The position numbers and the translations under genes are program-made. Below the pieces are notes generated by a model. It was not told the origin of the DNA and did no database searches. It saw only the letters and a program-made list of their open reading frames with translations. Of a DNA stretch of 64,000 nt, positions 8,522 through 17,775 are shown piece after piece. The number at the start of each line of letters is the position of its first letter. Position 1 is the first letter of the stretch. This DNA comes from Longimicrobium sp. (lineage in GTDB: Bacteria > Gemmatimonadota > Gemmatimonadetes > Longimicrobiales > Longimicrobiaceae): assembly GCA_036389795.1 (NCBI GenBank), contig DASVWD010000234.1, forward strand, positions 42,479 to 106,478, given 5' to 3'.

Positions 8522-10069
8522 ATGTACGTGAGGTTCCACTGTGGCGGAGCGATGGCCGAACTGGAACGGATCGACGACCTGCAGGCGATCGTGCTCCGGG
8601 GTGACGAGGCATCCAGGCCCTTCTGGACTCGCCTGAAGACTTCAGCTGCAGCAGGGTTGCTCCGCGCCCTGCCTCCCTCAAGGTGGCGATCCGATCTGAG
8701 TTCCACGCACGTGGCCCCATTCCATCGGGGAGGCTTTCGATTTCTGCAATATGGGAGAGGAGGACTGCGCGATTGGTCAACCAACCAGCTGCTGGGGACC
8801 CCACCAGGGCCCGTGCGTCCGGTATACAGGGATGCTGAAGACCACCTTCTGATCGGGACGAATCGGCTGTGCGTGAAGTTCAGCCGCCGCCTCGCACCCG
8901 CGGAGATGCAGGCCTTCGTCGCCAGGACCGGTCTTGCACCGCTGACGGGCCTCGCCTTCGGCGAAAACCTCCATGTCTTCACCCTCCCGCCTGCCTCCGA
9001 TCCCCTGGAGGTTGTGGAGAAGCTCGGCGGCGACAGCACCGTTTCGTTCGCAGAACCGGTGTTCGTCGAGCACCTGCCGGGCAGGGCGACGGCTTCCGAT
9101 CCCGATCTTGGTAAACAGTGGCAATGGAAGAACACCGGCTCCGGAGGCGGCAAGGCCGGTGCGGACGTCCGTGCCGAGGAAGCCTGGAAAGTGACCCGGG
9201 GTGCGGGTGTGACCGTCGCGGTCGTCGACAACGGGTTCGACGTGGCTCACCAGGATTATCGGGCGGGGATCTCGCCATTCTCCGGCTACTTCGAAAAAGG
9301 CGGTCAGTTCACACGCAACCTGGAGAAGTTCCCGCGCAGCAAGCACGGAACGTTCTGCGCGGGCATGGTCGGGGCCCGTCAGAACAACGCTTTGGGAGGA
9401 TCCGGCGCCGCACCCGAATGCAGCCTCATGCTGGTTGCCTGCCTCGAAGACGCACTGGGAACCCAGCTCACGCTCGCCCGTGCCATCGGCTATGCGACCA
9501 AGCCCACGACGGAGGTCAAGGAATCCTCTGGAGCGGGGGCCGATATCATCTCCTGCAGCGTTGGACCGAAGAGCGGCGGCTGGAAAAGCACTCTCGTTCT
9601 ACGCGAGGCGCTGAACAACGTGAGTCACGGCCGCAATGGTCTGGGAACACTGGTTTTCTGGGCAACATCGAATGAGAACATCGACATCAGCCGCGACGAT
9701 GTCTGTTCACATCCCAACGTGGTCGCGGTCGGGCGCTCCACGAACCGGGACACCGACGATGGGTCGGCTCACGGAGAGAAGCTGGAACTCCTTGCCCCGG
9801 GCAAGCGCGTCTTCAGCACGATTCCAGGAGACCGATACGGCACCCTGACCGGGACCAGCTTTGCGGCACCATGCGCGGCGGGCGTTGCGGCTCTCGCCCT
9901 GAGTGTGAACCCCAAGCTCTCGGCACGCGATCTTCGCCAGATTTTGAAGCTGTCCTGTGACAAGATCGGCGGACCCTACGACGCCAGCGGTCACTCGCGG
10001 ACTCATGGGTTCGGCCGTGTGAATGCTGTGCGCGCGGTTCGCATGGCACAGGAAGCGGACGTCCCCTGA
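8522..10069 (+). CDS. S8 family (subtilisin-like) serine protease without a signal peptide
   Basis: 515 residues. The triad is Asp236 (VVDNGFD), His275 (SKHGTFCAG) and Ser446 (GTSFAAP), with the likely oxyanion Asn384 in WATSNEN. Residues 1-100 are unassigned and about 100-185 look like an inhibitory pro-region. There is no obvious signal peptide, which is unusual for this family and suggests a cytoplasmic or non-classically exported enzyme. Alternative starts lie at 8459 and 8552, none with a good ribosome site. GC is clearly lower than in neighbouring genes, hinting at transfer. The secreted protein gene follows after 35 bp and is probably co-transcribed. Confidence 0.9.
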   Translation: MYVRFHCGGAMAELERIDDLQAIVLRGDEASRPFWTRLKTSAAAGLLRALPPSRWRSDLSSTHVAPFHRGGFRFLQYGRGGLRDWSTNQLLGTPPGPVRPVYRDAEDHLLIGTNRLCVKFSRRLAPAEMQAFVARTGLAPLTGLAFGENLHVFTLPPASDPLEVVEKLGGDSTVSFAEPVFVEHLPGRATASDPDLGKQWQWKNTGSGGGKAGADVRAEEAWKVTRGAGVTVAVVDNGFDVAHQDYRAGISPFSGYFEKGGQFTRNLEKFPRSKHGTFCAGMVGARQNNALGGSGAAPECSLMLVACLEDALGTQLTLARAIGYATKPTTEVKESSGAGADIISCSVGPKSGGWKSTLVLREALNNVSHGRNGLGTLVFWATSNENIDISRDDVCSHPNVVAVGRSTNRDTDDGSAHGEKLELLAPGKRVFSTIPGDRYGTLTGTSFAAPCAAGVAALALSVNPKLSARDLRQILKLSCDKIGGPYDASGHSRTHGFGRVNAVRAVRMAQEADVP

Positions 10070-10104
10070 GCGTCCGCCTCGCAACCTCATCCAAGGAGCC
10101 AGCA

Positions 10105-10878
10105 ATGGTAAAGGCGCTATGTCGTCTCTGGGTCGTGAGTCTCACCCTCGCCTGGGGCGTGGTGGAAGCGGCCGCCCAGTCTCCCAACGCGCTCATGAGC
10201 GTCTCCGAGTCCGGCAGGGCGCAGCGAGCCGTTTCGTCGCAGAACTTCTGGATCGGCTCGCAACTCGGGTACAAGTTCGGGGATTCCGGCGAGTTCGCGG
10301 ACAATCTCCTTTTCAGCGGCCAGATGGTCCTGCAGAACTTCGCGTGGGGAAAGATGCCTGCGGGCCTCGCGATTCCGCTGATGGGGAACGTCTCGCGCAT
10401 CGTCACCGACGTGGACTCCCTCGAATCGGCAACGGAAGCCCTTCTCCTTTCCTCCGAGGGGCTGGCGCTCGGACTTCACCCCACCTACACGCGGGGTGGT
10501 GACCAGGACCAGCTCAGGACGCGGCTGTACGGCCAGTTCGGGTGGAAGCTGAATGCGCTGCGTGACTCGACGGAGACCGTTTACCTTCACCAGGGCCGCC
10601 TGGGGGCGGGCTTCGAGCTCGAGCTGCGTCCGAACCCCGACGCCAGGACGCCGCTCACGATCAGCCTCAACCCGGCACTCACCTTCTTCGACCGCGACCG
10701 CTTCAAACGGGTCACCAACGAGGACCGCTCCTCGTTCCTCAGCCTGACTTCGACCGGAATCATCCCCATCAGCGACGGCTTCGGACTGCTGGCGGAGGGG
10801 ATTGCCGCAGAAGGGAGCAAGCCCGTCTGGCGCTTCGGGATCATTCTCGCTCCGACCGGCGACGACGACGACAGCTGA
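10105..10878 (+). CDS. secreted beta-rich protein, unknown function
   Basis: 257 residues with a signal peptide (cleavage near AAAQS, about residue 27). The mature part alternates hydrophobic and polar residues (ELELRPNPDARTPLTISLNPALTF split over several strands) and ends with an aromatic strand WRFGIILAP, then an acidic tail GDDDDS. This looks like a small outer-membrane barrel or beta-sandwich, but I cannot name the family. It is downstream of the S8 protease in the same lower-GC island, so the two probably travel and work together. Confidence 0.7.
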   Translation: MVKALCRLWVVSLTLAWGVVEAAAQSPNALMSVSESGRAQRAVSSQNFWIGSQLGYKFGDSGEFADNLLFSGQMVLQNFAWGKMPAGLAIPLMGNVSRIVTDVDSLESATEALLLSSEGLALGLHPTYTRGGDQDQLRTRLYGQFGWKLNALRDSTETVYLHQGRLGAGFELELRPNPDARTPLTISLNPALTFFDRDRFKRVTNEDRSSFLSLTSTGIIPISDGFGLLAEGIAAEGSKPVWRFGIILAPTGDDDDS

Positions 10879-11007
10879 ACCGGCCGGAGCGGCACGCGAG
10901 TCCTGGCCCGCGTTGCGCCCGCGAGCCGCGGTTCGGGCCACGATCCCGCCGGCTGCTCTCGCGGGCACTGTCTTACCGTTCATGAAGATACAGCTGTAGC
11001 GCTCCGC

Positions 11008-12639
11008 TCACACCGCCCCCAGCCCCGTGTTCGCCCGGACGTTGAGCTCGCTGTAGAGCTCGGCGTCCGGGCGGGCGCGCGTCAGGAGCGAGCCCAGCAC
11101 CGCCGCCAGGAAGCCCAGCGGCACCGATACGATCGCCGGGTTGTCGAGCGGGAAGACGGGGGCCGCCTGGATCAGGTGGCGGGTGGCGGCGCCGGGGGCG
11201 TCGACGCCCATCACCGCCGGGGAGAGGACGATCAGCACCACCGACGAGACGAGCCCCACCACCATCCCCGCCACCATCCCGTTGGTGTTGAAGCGCCGCC
11301 AGTAGAGCGTGAGCAGGATCGCCGGCACGTTGGCGGACGCCGCCACCGCGAAGGCGAGCCCCACCAGGAACGCCACGTTGAGCGACCTGAGCGAGATCGC
11401 AAGCACGATCGACAGCGCGCCGATCACCGCGGCGGCGATGCGGGCCACCAGCACCTGCTCGCGCTCGTCGTGGCGCTCGCCGCGCTTGACCACGCTGAAC
11501 CAGATGTCGTGCGCGAACGCCGAGCTGCTGGCGATGGTGAGCCCCGCCACCACGGCCAGGATCGTGGCGAAGGCGATGGCCGCCACGAACGACAGGAACA
11601 CCTCGCCCCCCAGCTTCTCGGCCAGGAGCGGCGCGGCCAGGTTCTGGTTGGGGACCAGCGCGCCCTCCTTCATCACCCCGATGTTCTGCTTCCCCACCAG
11701 GGTGGCCGCGCCGAAGCCCAGGAAGGTGGTCATGATGTAGAACGAGCCGATCAGGATCATCGCCCAGACCACCGAGGTGCGCGCGGCCTTGGAGTCCTTC
11801 ACCGTGTAGAAGCGTACCAGGATGTGCGGCAGCCCCGCCGTGCCGAAGATGAGCGCGATCCCCAGCGAGATCAGCGAGAGCGCCCCCCACGGCCCGTGGT
11901 AGTAGAGCCCCGGCCGGGTGAAGTCGCGCACCACGGGCGCCGAGCCGTCGGGGCAGACGCCGGCCTTGGGCGCGCCCGTCTCGCAGAAGCTCCCCGTCAC
12001 CTTCGCCACCGCCGCGAAGAACTCGGTGAGCGAGAAGCCGAAGCGCGACAGCACCAGGATGGAGAGCAGGATGGTGCCGCTCATCAGCAGCACTGCCTTG
12101 ACGATCTGCACCCAGGTGGTGGCCAGCATCCCCCCGAAGATCACGTAGACCAGCATCAGCACGCCCACGATCACGATGGCCGTGCGGAAGCCGATCTGCG
12201 GGATCAAGAGGCTCACGATGGAGCCGGCGCCCACCATCTGCGCGATCATGTAGAACAGGCTCACCGTGAGCGTGCTGATGGCGGCCACGGTGCGCACCGA
12301 GGGCTGGCGGAAGCGGAACGCCAGCACGTCGGCCATGGTGAACTTCCCCGTGTTGCGCAGCGGCTCGGCCACCAGCAGCAGCACGGTGAGGTACGCCACC
12401 AGCCAGCCGACGGAGTACATGAACCCGTCGTAGCCGTAGAAGGCGATGAGCCCGGCGATCCCCAGGAAGCTGGCCGCCGACATGTAGTCGCCCGCCACGG
12501 CCCAGCCGTTCTGGAAGCCGGTGATGCGCCGCCCGGCGCTGTAGAACTCGGCGGTGGTATGGGTGCGCCGCGACGCCCAGAAGGTGATGCCGAGCGTGAC
12601 GGCGATGAAGAGCACGAACATCACGAGCGCGGTGTTCAC
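11008..12639 (-). CDS. actP: sodium:solute symporter, cation/acetate (ActP) type
   Basis: 543 residues, close to the 549 of E. coli ActP. About thirteen membrane helices; conserved blocks include AGRRITGFQNGWAVAGDYMSAASFLG near the start and WAMILIGSFYIMTTFLGFGAA. The SSS family couples sodium entry to substrate uptake; the ActP branch moves acetate and related acids. The start is a GTG at 12639 with GGAGG in front, overlapping the stop of the DUF485 gene (GTGA). That gene order is the classic yjcH-actP pair, which supports the acetate assignment. The open frame continues upstream without a stop, but that part belongs to other frames. Confidence 0.9.
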   Translation of the reverse strand: MNTALVMFVLFIAVTLGITFWASRRTHTTAEFYSAGRRITGFQNGWAVAGDYMSAASFLGIAGLIAFYGYDGFMYSVGWLVAYLTVLLLVAEPLRNTGKFTMADVLAFRFRQPSVRTVAAISTLTVSLFYMIAQMVGAGSIVSLLIPQIGFRTAIVIVGVLMLVYVIFGGMLATTWVQIVKAVLLMSGTILLSILVLSRFGFSLTEFFAAVAKVTGSFCETGAPKAGVCPDGSAPVVRDFTRPGLYYHGPWGALSLISLGIALIFGTAGLPHILVRFYTVKDSKAARTSVVWAMILIGSFYIMTTFLGFGAATLVGKQNIGVMKEGALVPNQNLAAPLLAEKLGGEVFLSFVAAIAFATILAVVAGLTIASSSAFAHDIWFSVVKRGERHDEREQVLVARIAAAVIGALSIVLAISLRSLNVAFLVGLAFAVAASANVPAILLTLYWRRFNTNGMVAGMVVGLVSSVVLIVLSPAVMGVDAPGAATRHLIQAAPVFPLDNPAIVSVPLGFLAAVLGSLLTRARPDAELYSELNVRANTGLGAV

Positions 12640-13010
12640 GGCACCCTCCGCGCGTGGCGCCGCACCACCTCGTGCTCCATCGCGTCGAAGGTCCTGGCCC
12701 GCCGCACGTACAGCCACATCAGCACCCACGCCATCACGAACTGCGAGAGCGCGAACAGGTACGCCAGGTTGATCTCGCCCACCACGTCGCGCTCCATCAC
12801 GCCGGGGAAGTAGCCCACCAGCACCGGGAGCGCGAAGTAGTAGACGATGAAGAACACCGTGGCCGGGACCATGAAGCGCCGCTTGGCCCCGACCAGCTCG
12901 CGGAACTCGGGCGCGGCCTCGATCGCCTCCCAGTCGGCGTCGGGGCCCGCGTGGACCAGGGTGTCGTCGTCGGCGCCGGGGGGCGGAGGCGGCGGGGTGC
13001 GCTCGGGCAT
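12636..13010 (-). CDS. DUF485 membrane protein (YjcH-like)
   Basis: 124 residues. A Pro-rich and acidic N-terminus is followed by EFRELVGAKRRFMVPATVFFIVYYF and two membrane helices (about 47-67 and 83-104), the DUF485 pattern. Members sit beside SSS acetate symporters and are thought to assist them. The stop overlaps the symporter start by GTGA, so translation is probably coupled. Confidence 0.88.
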   Translation of the reverse strand: MPERTPPPPPPGADDDTLVHAGPDADWEAIEAAPEFRELVGAKRRFMVPATVFFIVYYFALPVLVGYFPGVMERDVVGEINLAYLFALSQFVMAWVLMWLYVRRARTFDAMEHEVVRRHARRVP

Positions 13011-13195
13011 CGGGCGGTGTCCTCCGGGTCGGGACGAGGCCTAAGGGACGTGGCGACGGGAGCGGACGAGAAGCGCCCGCGCATGCTACGGGCCAGCCGC
13101 GGCGTTGACAAGTGCGCGGGCGGCGCGCCATTCTGCGTAAGACTCGCAGGGAGCGCCGCATCGGCCGCCAGCTCACCAGCCGACGGGAGAGCCGC

Positions 13196-13831
13196 ATGAG
13201 CGTGATCACGATCGCGCGCCAGCTCGGGGCGAGCGGCGAGGCGGTGGCCAACCGCCTGGCCGCCTCACTGGGGTGGCGGCTGCTCGACCGCGCGCTGGTC
13301 GAGCGCATCGCCGAGGAGCTGGAGGTGGCGCCGGAGCAGGTGGAGGCGTGCAACGAGCGGGTGGAGGGGTTCGTGGAGCGGCTGGGCTCGTACCTCTCCG
13401 AGGGCTTCCCCGAGATGATGCCGATGGCGATGGTGCCGCCCCTGTCGCCCGAGTCGACGGCGCGGGCGGCGCGGCGCATCGTGGCGGCGGTGGCGGACGA
13501 GGGCCCGGCGGTGATCGTGGGCCACGGCGCCATGTGCATCCTCCAGCGGCACCCCGCGGTGATGCACGTGCTGCTGCACGCGCCCTTCGCCACGCGGGTG
13601 GCGCGGGCGGGCGACCACTTCCACCTGGACGAGAAGGCGGCCGCGGAGCGCGTGCGCCGCTCCGACGCCGACCGCAGGCGCTACATCCGCGAGCACTTCG
13701 ACCGCGACTGGCTGGACCCCACGCTCTACCACCTGTCGGTCGACACCGGCACCTTCGGCGTGGAGGGCGCGGCGGAGCTGATCCAGGAGGCGGCGGGGCG
13801 GATGCTGGGAGTGCTGCCGCAGGTGCGGTGA
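13196..13831 (+). CDS. cytidylate kinase-like family protein
   Basis: 211 residues from the ATG at 13196 (MSVITIARQLGASGEAVA). The opening strand and ARQLGASGE loop, then LGWRLLDRALVERIAEEL, match the cytidylate-kinase-like family (a P-loop fold with a degenerate loop). VIVGHGAMCILQ and the RRSDADRRRYIREHFDRDW lid region are also typical. The substrate is uncertain: these proteins are distinct from the essential CMP kinase. It is divergent from the DUF485-symporter pair. Confidence 0.85.
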   Translation: MSVITIARQLGASGEAVANRLAASLGWRLLDRALVERIAEELEVAPEQVEACNERVEGFVERLGSYLSEGFPEMMPMAMVPPLSPESTARAARRIVAAVADEGPAVIVGHGAMCILQRHPAVMHVLLHAPFATRVARAGDHFHLDEKAAAERVRRSDADRRRYIREHFDRDWLDPTLYHLSVDTGTFGVEGAAELIQEAAGRMLGVLPQVR

Positions 13832-14109
13832 ACGGAACCGCGGGGAACAGGGGACGGGGGACAGCCAGCGCGACGCAGGTCCGGCGCGTGGATCTGGTCG
13901 GGCGACAGCGTAGGGGCGAGGCCTGCCTCCCCCGGCGGACGCCAGCCCGTGCGCGGAGGCGGCCACTTGCGCCGCGCCGCCGGTCTTCGGACTCGCAGGC
14001 TCGCCCCTGCGGGCCCGCTGCGAGTCGAGCAGGAGCAAGAATGGATGCCCGCCGGGGCGTTTCCACAACCAGACGCGGGAGGGCGGGCGGTGCGGAAGGG
14101 GGAAGGCCG

Positions 14110-14949
14110 GTGACGGGGGATCGGGAGAGGCCGCTCCGCCTGGGGCACATCACGTACAGCAACTGCTTCCCCGTCCACGCGCGGGTGATCGACCGCGGCG
14201 CGCCGGACGGCATCGAGGTCGTCGAAGGCGTGCCGTCGTTCCTCAACCGCCTGCTGGAGCGCGGGGAGATCGACGTGGCTCCGTCCTCCAGCATCGAGTA
14301 CGCGCGCCACCCGGACCGCTACCGCATCCTCCCGGACCTGGTGATCGGCTCGCGCGGCGCGGTGCGCAGCATCCTCTTCCTCTCCCAGCGCCACCCGTCG
14401 GAGCTGGACGGCGCCACGGTGGCGATGCCGACCGCCTCGGCCACCTCGGTGGTGCTGCTCAAGATCCTGCTCGAGAAGCGGTGGAAGGCCCGGCCGCGCC
14501 CGGTGTGGTTCGACCAGGCGCGCGACGACCCGTTCGCCGCCGGGGCCGACGCGGCGCTCTTCATCGGCGACGTGGCGCTGCGCGCGGAGCTCCACCCCGA
14601 GACGCACTTCCGCTACGACCTGGGCCAGGAGTGGTACGAGCAGACCGGGCTCCCCTTCGCCTTCGCGGTGTGGCAGGCGGGCGGCGGCACCGACGAGCAG
14701 CTCCGCTGCCTGCACCGCACGCTGCTGGAGTCGCGCGCCTACGGGCTGGAGCACCGGGCGGAGCTGGCCGCGCGCTACGCCGGCCGCTTCGGCTTCCCGC
14801 CCGAGTTCCTGGACGCGTACTGGGCCGGCCTCTCGTTCGAGCTGGACGCGGCGATGGTCGGCGGCCTGCGCGAGTTCTACCGGCTGGCGGCGGAGATCGG
14901 CGAGATCGGCGAGGCGCCGGAGCTCAGGTGGGTAGCCGGAGGCGGCTGA
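14110..14949 (+). CDS. mqnA: chorismate dehydratase MqnA (futalosine pathway)
   Basis: 279 residues. [27 protein letters not shown] and [17 protein letters not shown] are hallmarks of MqnA, which dehydrates chorismate in the first step of menaquinone synthesis through futalosine. The chosen start is a GTG at 14110 with GGAAGG four bases upstream; an ATG at 14041 would add 23 unconserved residues. No other mqn gene is nearby. The last codons and the TGA stop lie inside a 63-bp interspersed repeat, so the C-terminal tail may be repeat-derived. Confidence 0.92.
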   Translation: MTGDRERPLRLGHITYSNCFPVHARVIDRGAPDGIEVVEGVPSFLNRLLERGEIDVAPSSSIEYARHPDRYRILPDLVIGSRGAVRSILFLSQRHPSELDGATVAMPTASATSVVLLKILLEKRWKARPRPVWFDQARDDPFAAGADAALFIGDVALRAELHPETHFRYDLGQEWYEQTGLPFAFAVWQAGGGTDEQLRCLHRTLLESRAYGLEHRAELAARYAGRFGFPPEFLDAYWAGLSFELDAAMVGGLREFYRLAAEIGEIGEAPELRWVAGGG

Positions 14950-15003
14950 AGCCGCGGCGACAACGGCAGAAAGCCTCGCAAACTGCGCGAGGCTTCAACC
15001 GCA
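14941..15003 (+). repeat. 63-bp interspersed repeat, copy 1
   Basis: GGCGGCTGAAGCCGC at one end forms a small palindrome, and AAGCCTCGC...GCGAGGCTT forms a second hairpin. It is almost identical to the reverse complement of 54947-55009. The TGA stop of mqnA (14947-14949) is inside the repeat. Confidence 0.9.
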
Positions 15004-15014
15004 ACGGCACGTTC

Positions 15015-15165
15015 GCGTGAGGGATGCGCGCCCGGAGGGCCGGGACGCCGCCGCGACACGGGGTATCGTCGCGGCGGTGGCCCGGCGCCCGTTGGGCACG
15101 GTCGTATCGTGCCCTACGGCGTGCGCAGCCCGGCCCGGAGCGCAGCGGAGGGACACGCCCAAACC
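15015..15165 (+). repeat. 150-bp structured repeat, copy B
   Basis: Same ends as copy A. Main hairpin GGGCACG / GTCGTAT / CGTGCCC (15094-15114). Second hairpin CCGCCGCGAC...GTCGCGGCGG with an ACGGGGTAT-type loop. It is followed directly by an 8-nt repeat array. Confidence 0.88.
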
Positions 15166-15202
15166 GCAGTGCGAAGTGCGAAGTGCGAGGTGCGAAGTGC
15201 GG
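15166..15202. repeat. 8-nt repeat array
   Basis: Four to five units of the AGTGCGAA type, some shortened to 7 nt, sit between structured repeat copy B and the 3' end of the NtrC-type gene. Confidence 0.75.
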
Positions 15203-15216
15203 TCGGCGGTTCGTCG

Positions 15217-16599
15217 TCACTCCCCGCCCGGGTCGCGGGCGAGGCCGAGCTGGCGCAGCTTCTTCTGCAGGCTCTGGCGGTGCAGGCCCAGCGCGCGGGC
15301 GGTGGCGGACACGTTGCCGCCGTGCCGCTCCAGCGCCGCCTCCAGGAAGGTGCGCTCGAACGCCTCCACCGCCCGCTCGCGCGCCTCGGCGAAGGGGAGG
15401 TCCGCGAGCGCGGCGTCCACCGGGCGGAGCGGAGCGGCGCTCTTCCCCACCTGCGGCGGCAGGTCGGCGGCCTCGATCACCTCGCCCTCGGCCAGCACCA
15501 CGGCGCGCTCGACGGCGTTGCGCAGCTCGCGCACGTTCCCCGGCCACTCGTGCGCCAGCAGCGCGCGGCGGGCGCCCTCGCCGAAGCCCGCGAGCGTCCG
15601 CCCGTGCCGCTCCCCCATCTCGGCCAGGAAGTGCAGGGCCAGCGGCAGCACGTCCCCCCTCCGCTCGCGCAGCGGGGGCAGGTGCAGGGTGACCACGTTC
15701 AGGCGGTAGAGCAGGTCCTCGCGGAACGTGCCCTCGGCGGCCATGCGCTCCAGCGGGCGGTTGGTGGCGGCCACCACGCGCACGTCGACGGGGACCGGCT
15801 TCGTGGAGCCGACGCGGGTGACCTGCCGCTCCTCCAGCGCGCGCAGGAGCTTGGCCTGGGCGGGGAGCGCCAGGTCGCCGATCTCGTCCAGGAACAGGGT
15901 GCCGCCATCGGCGGCCTCGAAGAGCCCCTCGCGGTCGCGGTCGGCGCCGGTGAAGGCGCCGCGCGCGTGGCCGAACAGCTCGCTCTCCACCAGTTCCCCC
16001 GGGAGCGCCGAGCAGTTGAGCGCCACGAACGGCCCCGCGCGGCGGCGGCTCTCGGCGTGCAGCGCGCGGGCGACCACCTCCTTTCCCGTGCCGCTCTCGC
16101 CGGTGACCAGCACGGTGGCGTCGGTGGGCCCGGCGCGGCGGATCACCCGCGTCACCTCGCGCAGCTCCGGCGAGTCGCCGATCAGGCCGCGGTACTCGCC
16201 CGCCAGCTCCTCGCGCAGCCGCGCGTTCTCGGCGCGCAGCGCCAGCACCTCGCGCGCGCGGCGGACGGCGGCGCGGATCTCCTCGTTGTCGAACGGCTTG
16301 GGGACGTAGTCGTACGCGCCCTCCTTGAGCGCGCGCACGGCGGTGCGCTCGTCGCCGTGCGCGGTCATCAGCACGAAGAGCGCGGCCGGGTGGCGCGCGC
16401 GGACCTCCTCCAGCAGCTGCAGGCCGTCCATCGCGGGCATGGTGAGGTCCGAGACCACCAGGTCGGCGGGGGCGGCCTCCAGCGCGGCGAGCGCGGCCGG
16501 GGCGTGCTCGGCCTCGCGCACCTCGTGGCCGTCGGCCTCCAGCAGCTCGGCCAGCGAGAAGCGGATCGCCGGCTCGTCGTCGACGACGAGGATCTTCAC
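15217..16599 (-). CDS. sigma-54-dependent response regulator, NtrC family
   Basis: 460 residues. The receiver domain (1-115) has Asp51 as phosphorylation site. The AAA+ domain has Walker A GESGTGKE (167-174) and the sigma-54-contacting GAFTGA loop (214-219). The C-terminal Fis-type helix-turn-helix includes [22 protein letters not shown]. It activates sigma-54 promoters after phosphorylation. The start is a GTG at 16599 overlapping the stop of the 157-residue gene (GTGA). No cognate kinase is adjacent, although two histidine kinases lie elsewhere in the window (5.4 kb and 19.7 kb). Confidence 0.95.
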   Translation of the reverse strand: MKILVVDDEPAIRFSLAELLEADGHEVREAEHAPAALAALEAAPADLVVSDLTMPAMDGLQLLEEVRARHPAALFVLMTAHGDERTAVRALKEGAYDYVPKPFDNEEIRAAVRRAREVLALRAENARLREELAGEYRGLIGDSPELREVTRVIRRAGPTDATVLVTGESGTGKEVVARALHAESRRRAGPFVALNCSALPGELVESELFGHARGAFTGADRDREGLFEAADGGTLFLDEIGDLALPAQAKLLRALEERQVTRVGSTKPVPVDVRVVAATNRPLERMAAEGTFREDLLYRLNVVTLHLPPLRERRGDVLPLALHFLAEMGERHGRTLAGFGEGARRALLAHEWPGNVRELRNAVERAVVLAEGEVIEAADLPPQVGKSAAPLRPVDAALADLPFAEARERAVEAFERTFLEAALERHGGNVSATARALGLHRQSLQKKLRQLGLARDPGGE

Positions 16600-17069
16600 G
16601 GCTCCAGGCGCCGGGTGTCGGGATCGTCGAATCCACGCACGAGATGCCGCGTCAGCGTCCAGCGTCCAGCCCGGCACCGACCCTCCACATCCCTGACGAT
16701 CTCCGCGAGCGCGATGTACATGGGCTTGTCGCTCTCCCCCTTTTCGTAGCTCCCGAAGCCTCCCTCCGTGCCGAGCTTCCACTCGCTGACCTTGACGTAG
16801 ACGCGCTCACCCTCCCGAGCGACCTGCCACTGGCCATACTCGATGTAGCCGGCGTTCACCGTATACGCGAATCGGAAGTAGCACCCGATCCCCGCGAAGG
16901 TGAGAAGTAGCTCGTCGGGGTAGCGAGCGATGATCTTGAGGCCCTGAACCTCATCCTTCTCGGCCGCAGCGTGGAGGCGTTCGAGGATCGCACGCGCAGC
17001 ATGCTCTGAAGCAGCGAAGGCCCTCCTTACGTTGCGAAGGTACGGAAAGGCCTCGCCGTAGTCGTCCAT
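16596..17069 (-). CDS. hypothetical protein coupled to an NtrC-type regulator
   Basis: 157 residues, cytoplasmic, with no recognised domain. It has a helical N-terminal third and a beta-rich middle ([32 protein letters not shown]). The ribosome site AGGAGA before the ATG at 17069 is excellent, and its TGA overlaps the GTG of the response regulator gene. Codon use is less GC-extreme than in neighbours. The coupling suggests a role in, or co-regulation with, the sigma-54 regulator, but nothing in the protein shows how. Confidence 0.7.
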   Translation of the reverse strand: MDDYGEAFPYLRNVRRAFAASEHAARAILERLHAAAEKDEVQGLKIIARYPDELLLTFAGIGCYFRFAYTVNAGYIEYGQWQVAREGERVYVKVSEWKLGTEGGFGSYEKGESDKPMYIALAEIVRDVEGRCRAGRWTLTRHLVRGFDDPDTRRLEP

Positions 17070-17096
17070 CAGCTTCTCCTGGTGAAGTAGGTGGAG

Positions 17097-17600
17097 CTAT
17101 GGGCGCGCGTCGCCCTGCGTGGGATCGGGCGCCGGGTCCCGCTGCTCCGCCTGGAAGCGGCGCTGGATCTCCTCGGGGGGGACGCTCTCGATCTGGTGGC
17201 CGAGCAGCCACTCGTGCCCGAACGGGTCGCGCAGGCGGGCCTGGCGCTCGCCGTGGTCGTAGTCGGTGGGCGGGCGCAGCACCGTGGCGCCGGCCGCGGC
17301 GGCCCGCTCGACCAGCTCGTCCACGTTCTGCACGTGCAGGTGGATGGTGAGCCCGGTGCCTCCGAACGCCTGCGGGCTGTGGATGCCGTGCTCGGGGTGC
17401 TCGTCCGCGATCATGAGCGTCGCCGGGCCGAGCTGCAGCTCCGCGTGCGCCACGCGGCCGCCGGCCTCCTGCATCCGGAACGTCTCCCGCGCGCCGAAGA
17501 CCTGCGTGTACCAGTCGATCGCCCGGGCCGCCCCGCGCACGCACAGGTAGGGGAAGACCTCGCGGACCGGGGGCGCGGGACCGGTGCTCTCGGCGCTCAT
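17097..17600 (-). CDS. VOC (glyoxalase/bleomycin-resistance fold) protein
   Basis: 167 residues from the ATG at 17600. EVFPYLCVRGAARAIDWYTQVFG at the start of the domain and GLTIHLHVQNVDELVERAAAAGA and RDPFGHEWLLGHQIE later match the VOC superfamily, close to PhnB/YdfR-like members with two beta-alpha-beta-beta-beta modules. The substrate is unknown. It is followed 27 bp later by the unknown 157-residue gene on the same strand. Confidence 0.88.
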   Translation of the reverse strand: MSAESTGPAPPVREVFPYLCVRGAARAIDWYTQVFGARETFRMQEAGGRVAHAELQLGPATLMIADEHPEHGIHSPQAFGGTGLTIHLHVQNVDELVERAAAAGATVLRPPTDYDHGERQARLRDPFGHEWLLGHQIESVPPEEIQRRFQAEQRDPAPDPTQGDARP

Positions 17601-17775
17601 GGGTCTCTTTCGTCGAACGGTGGCGGGGATCGGATGGCTTGCTCGGTCCGAAGGTGCCTCGGGCGAATGAATTCGCTGCAACAACCACACGAAGTCCGCC
17701 TGCGCGGACTACCGGCTTCGGCGTGGGGCCGGGCTCGGTGCGCGGAGGCGGGCCACGCACAGGCGACCCGAACCT

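Noticed and set aside
14041..14109. ATG at 14041 as the mqnA start
   Set aside because: It would add 23 Arg/Gly-rich residues not typical of MqnA. The GTG at 14110 has a better ribosome site.
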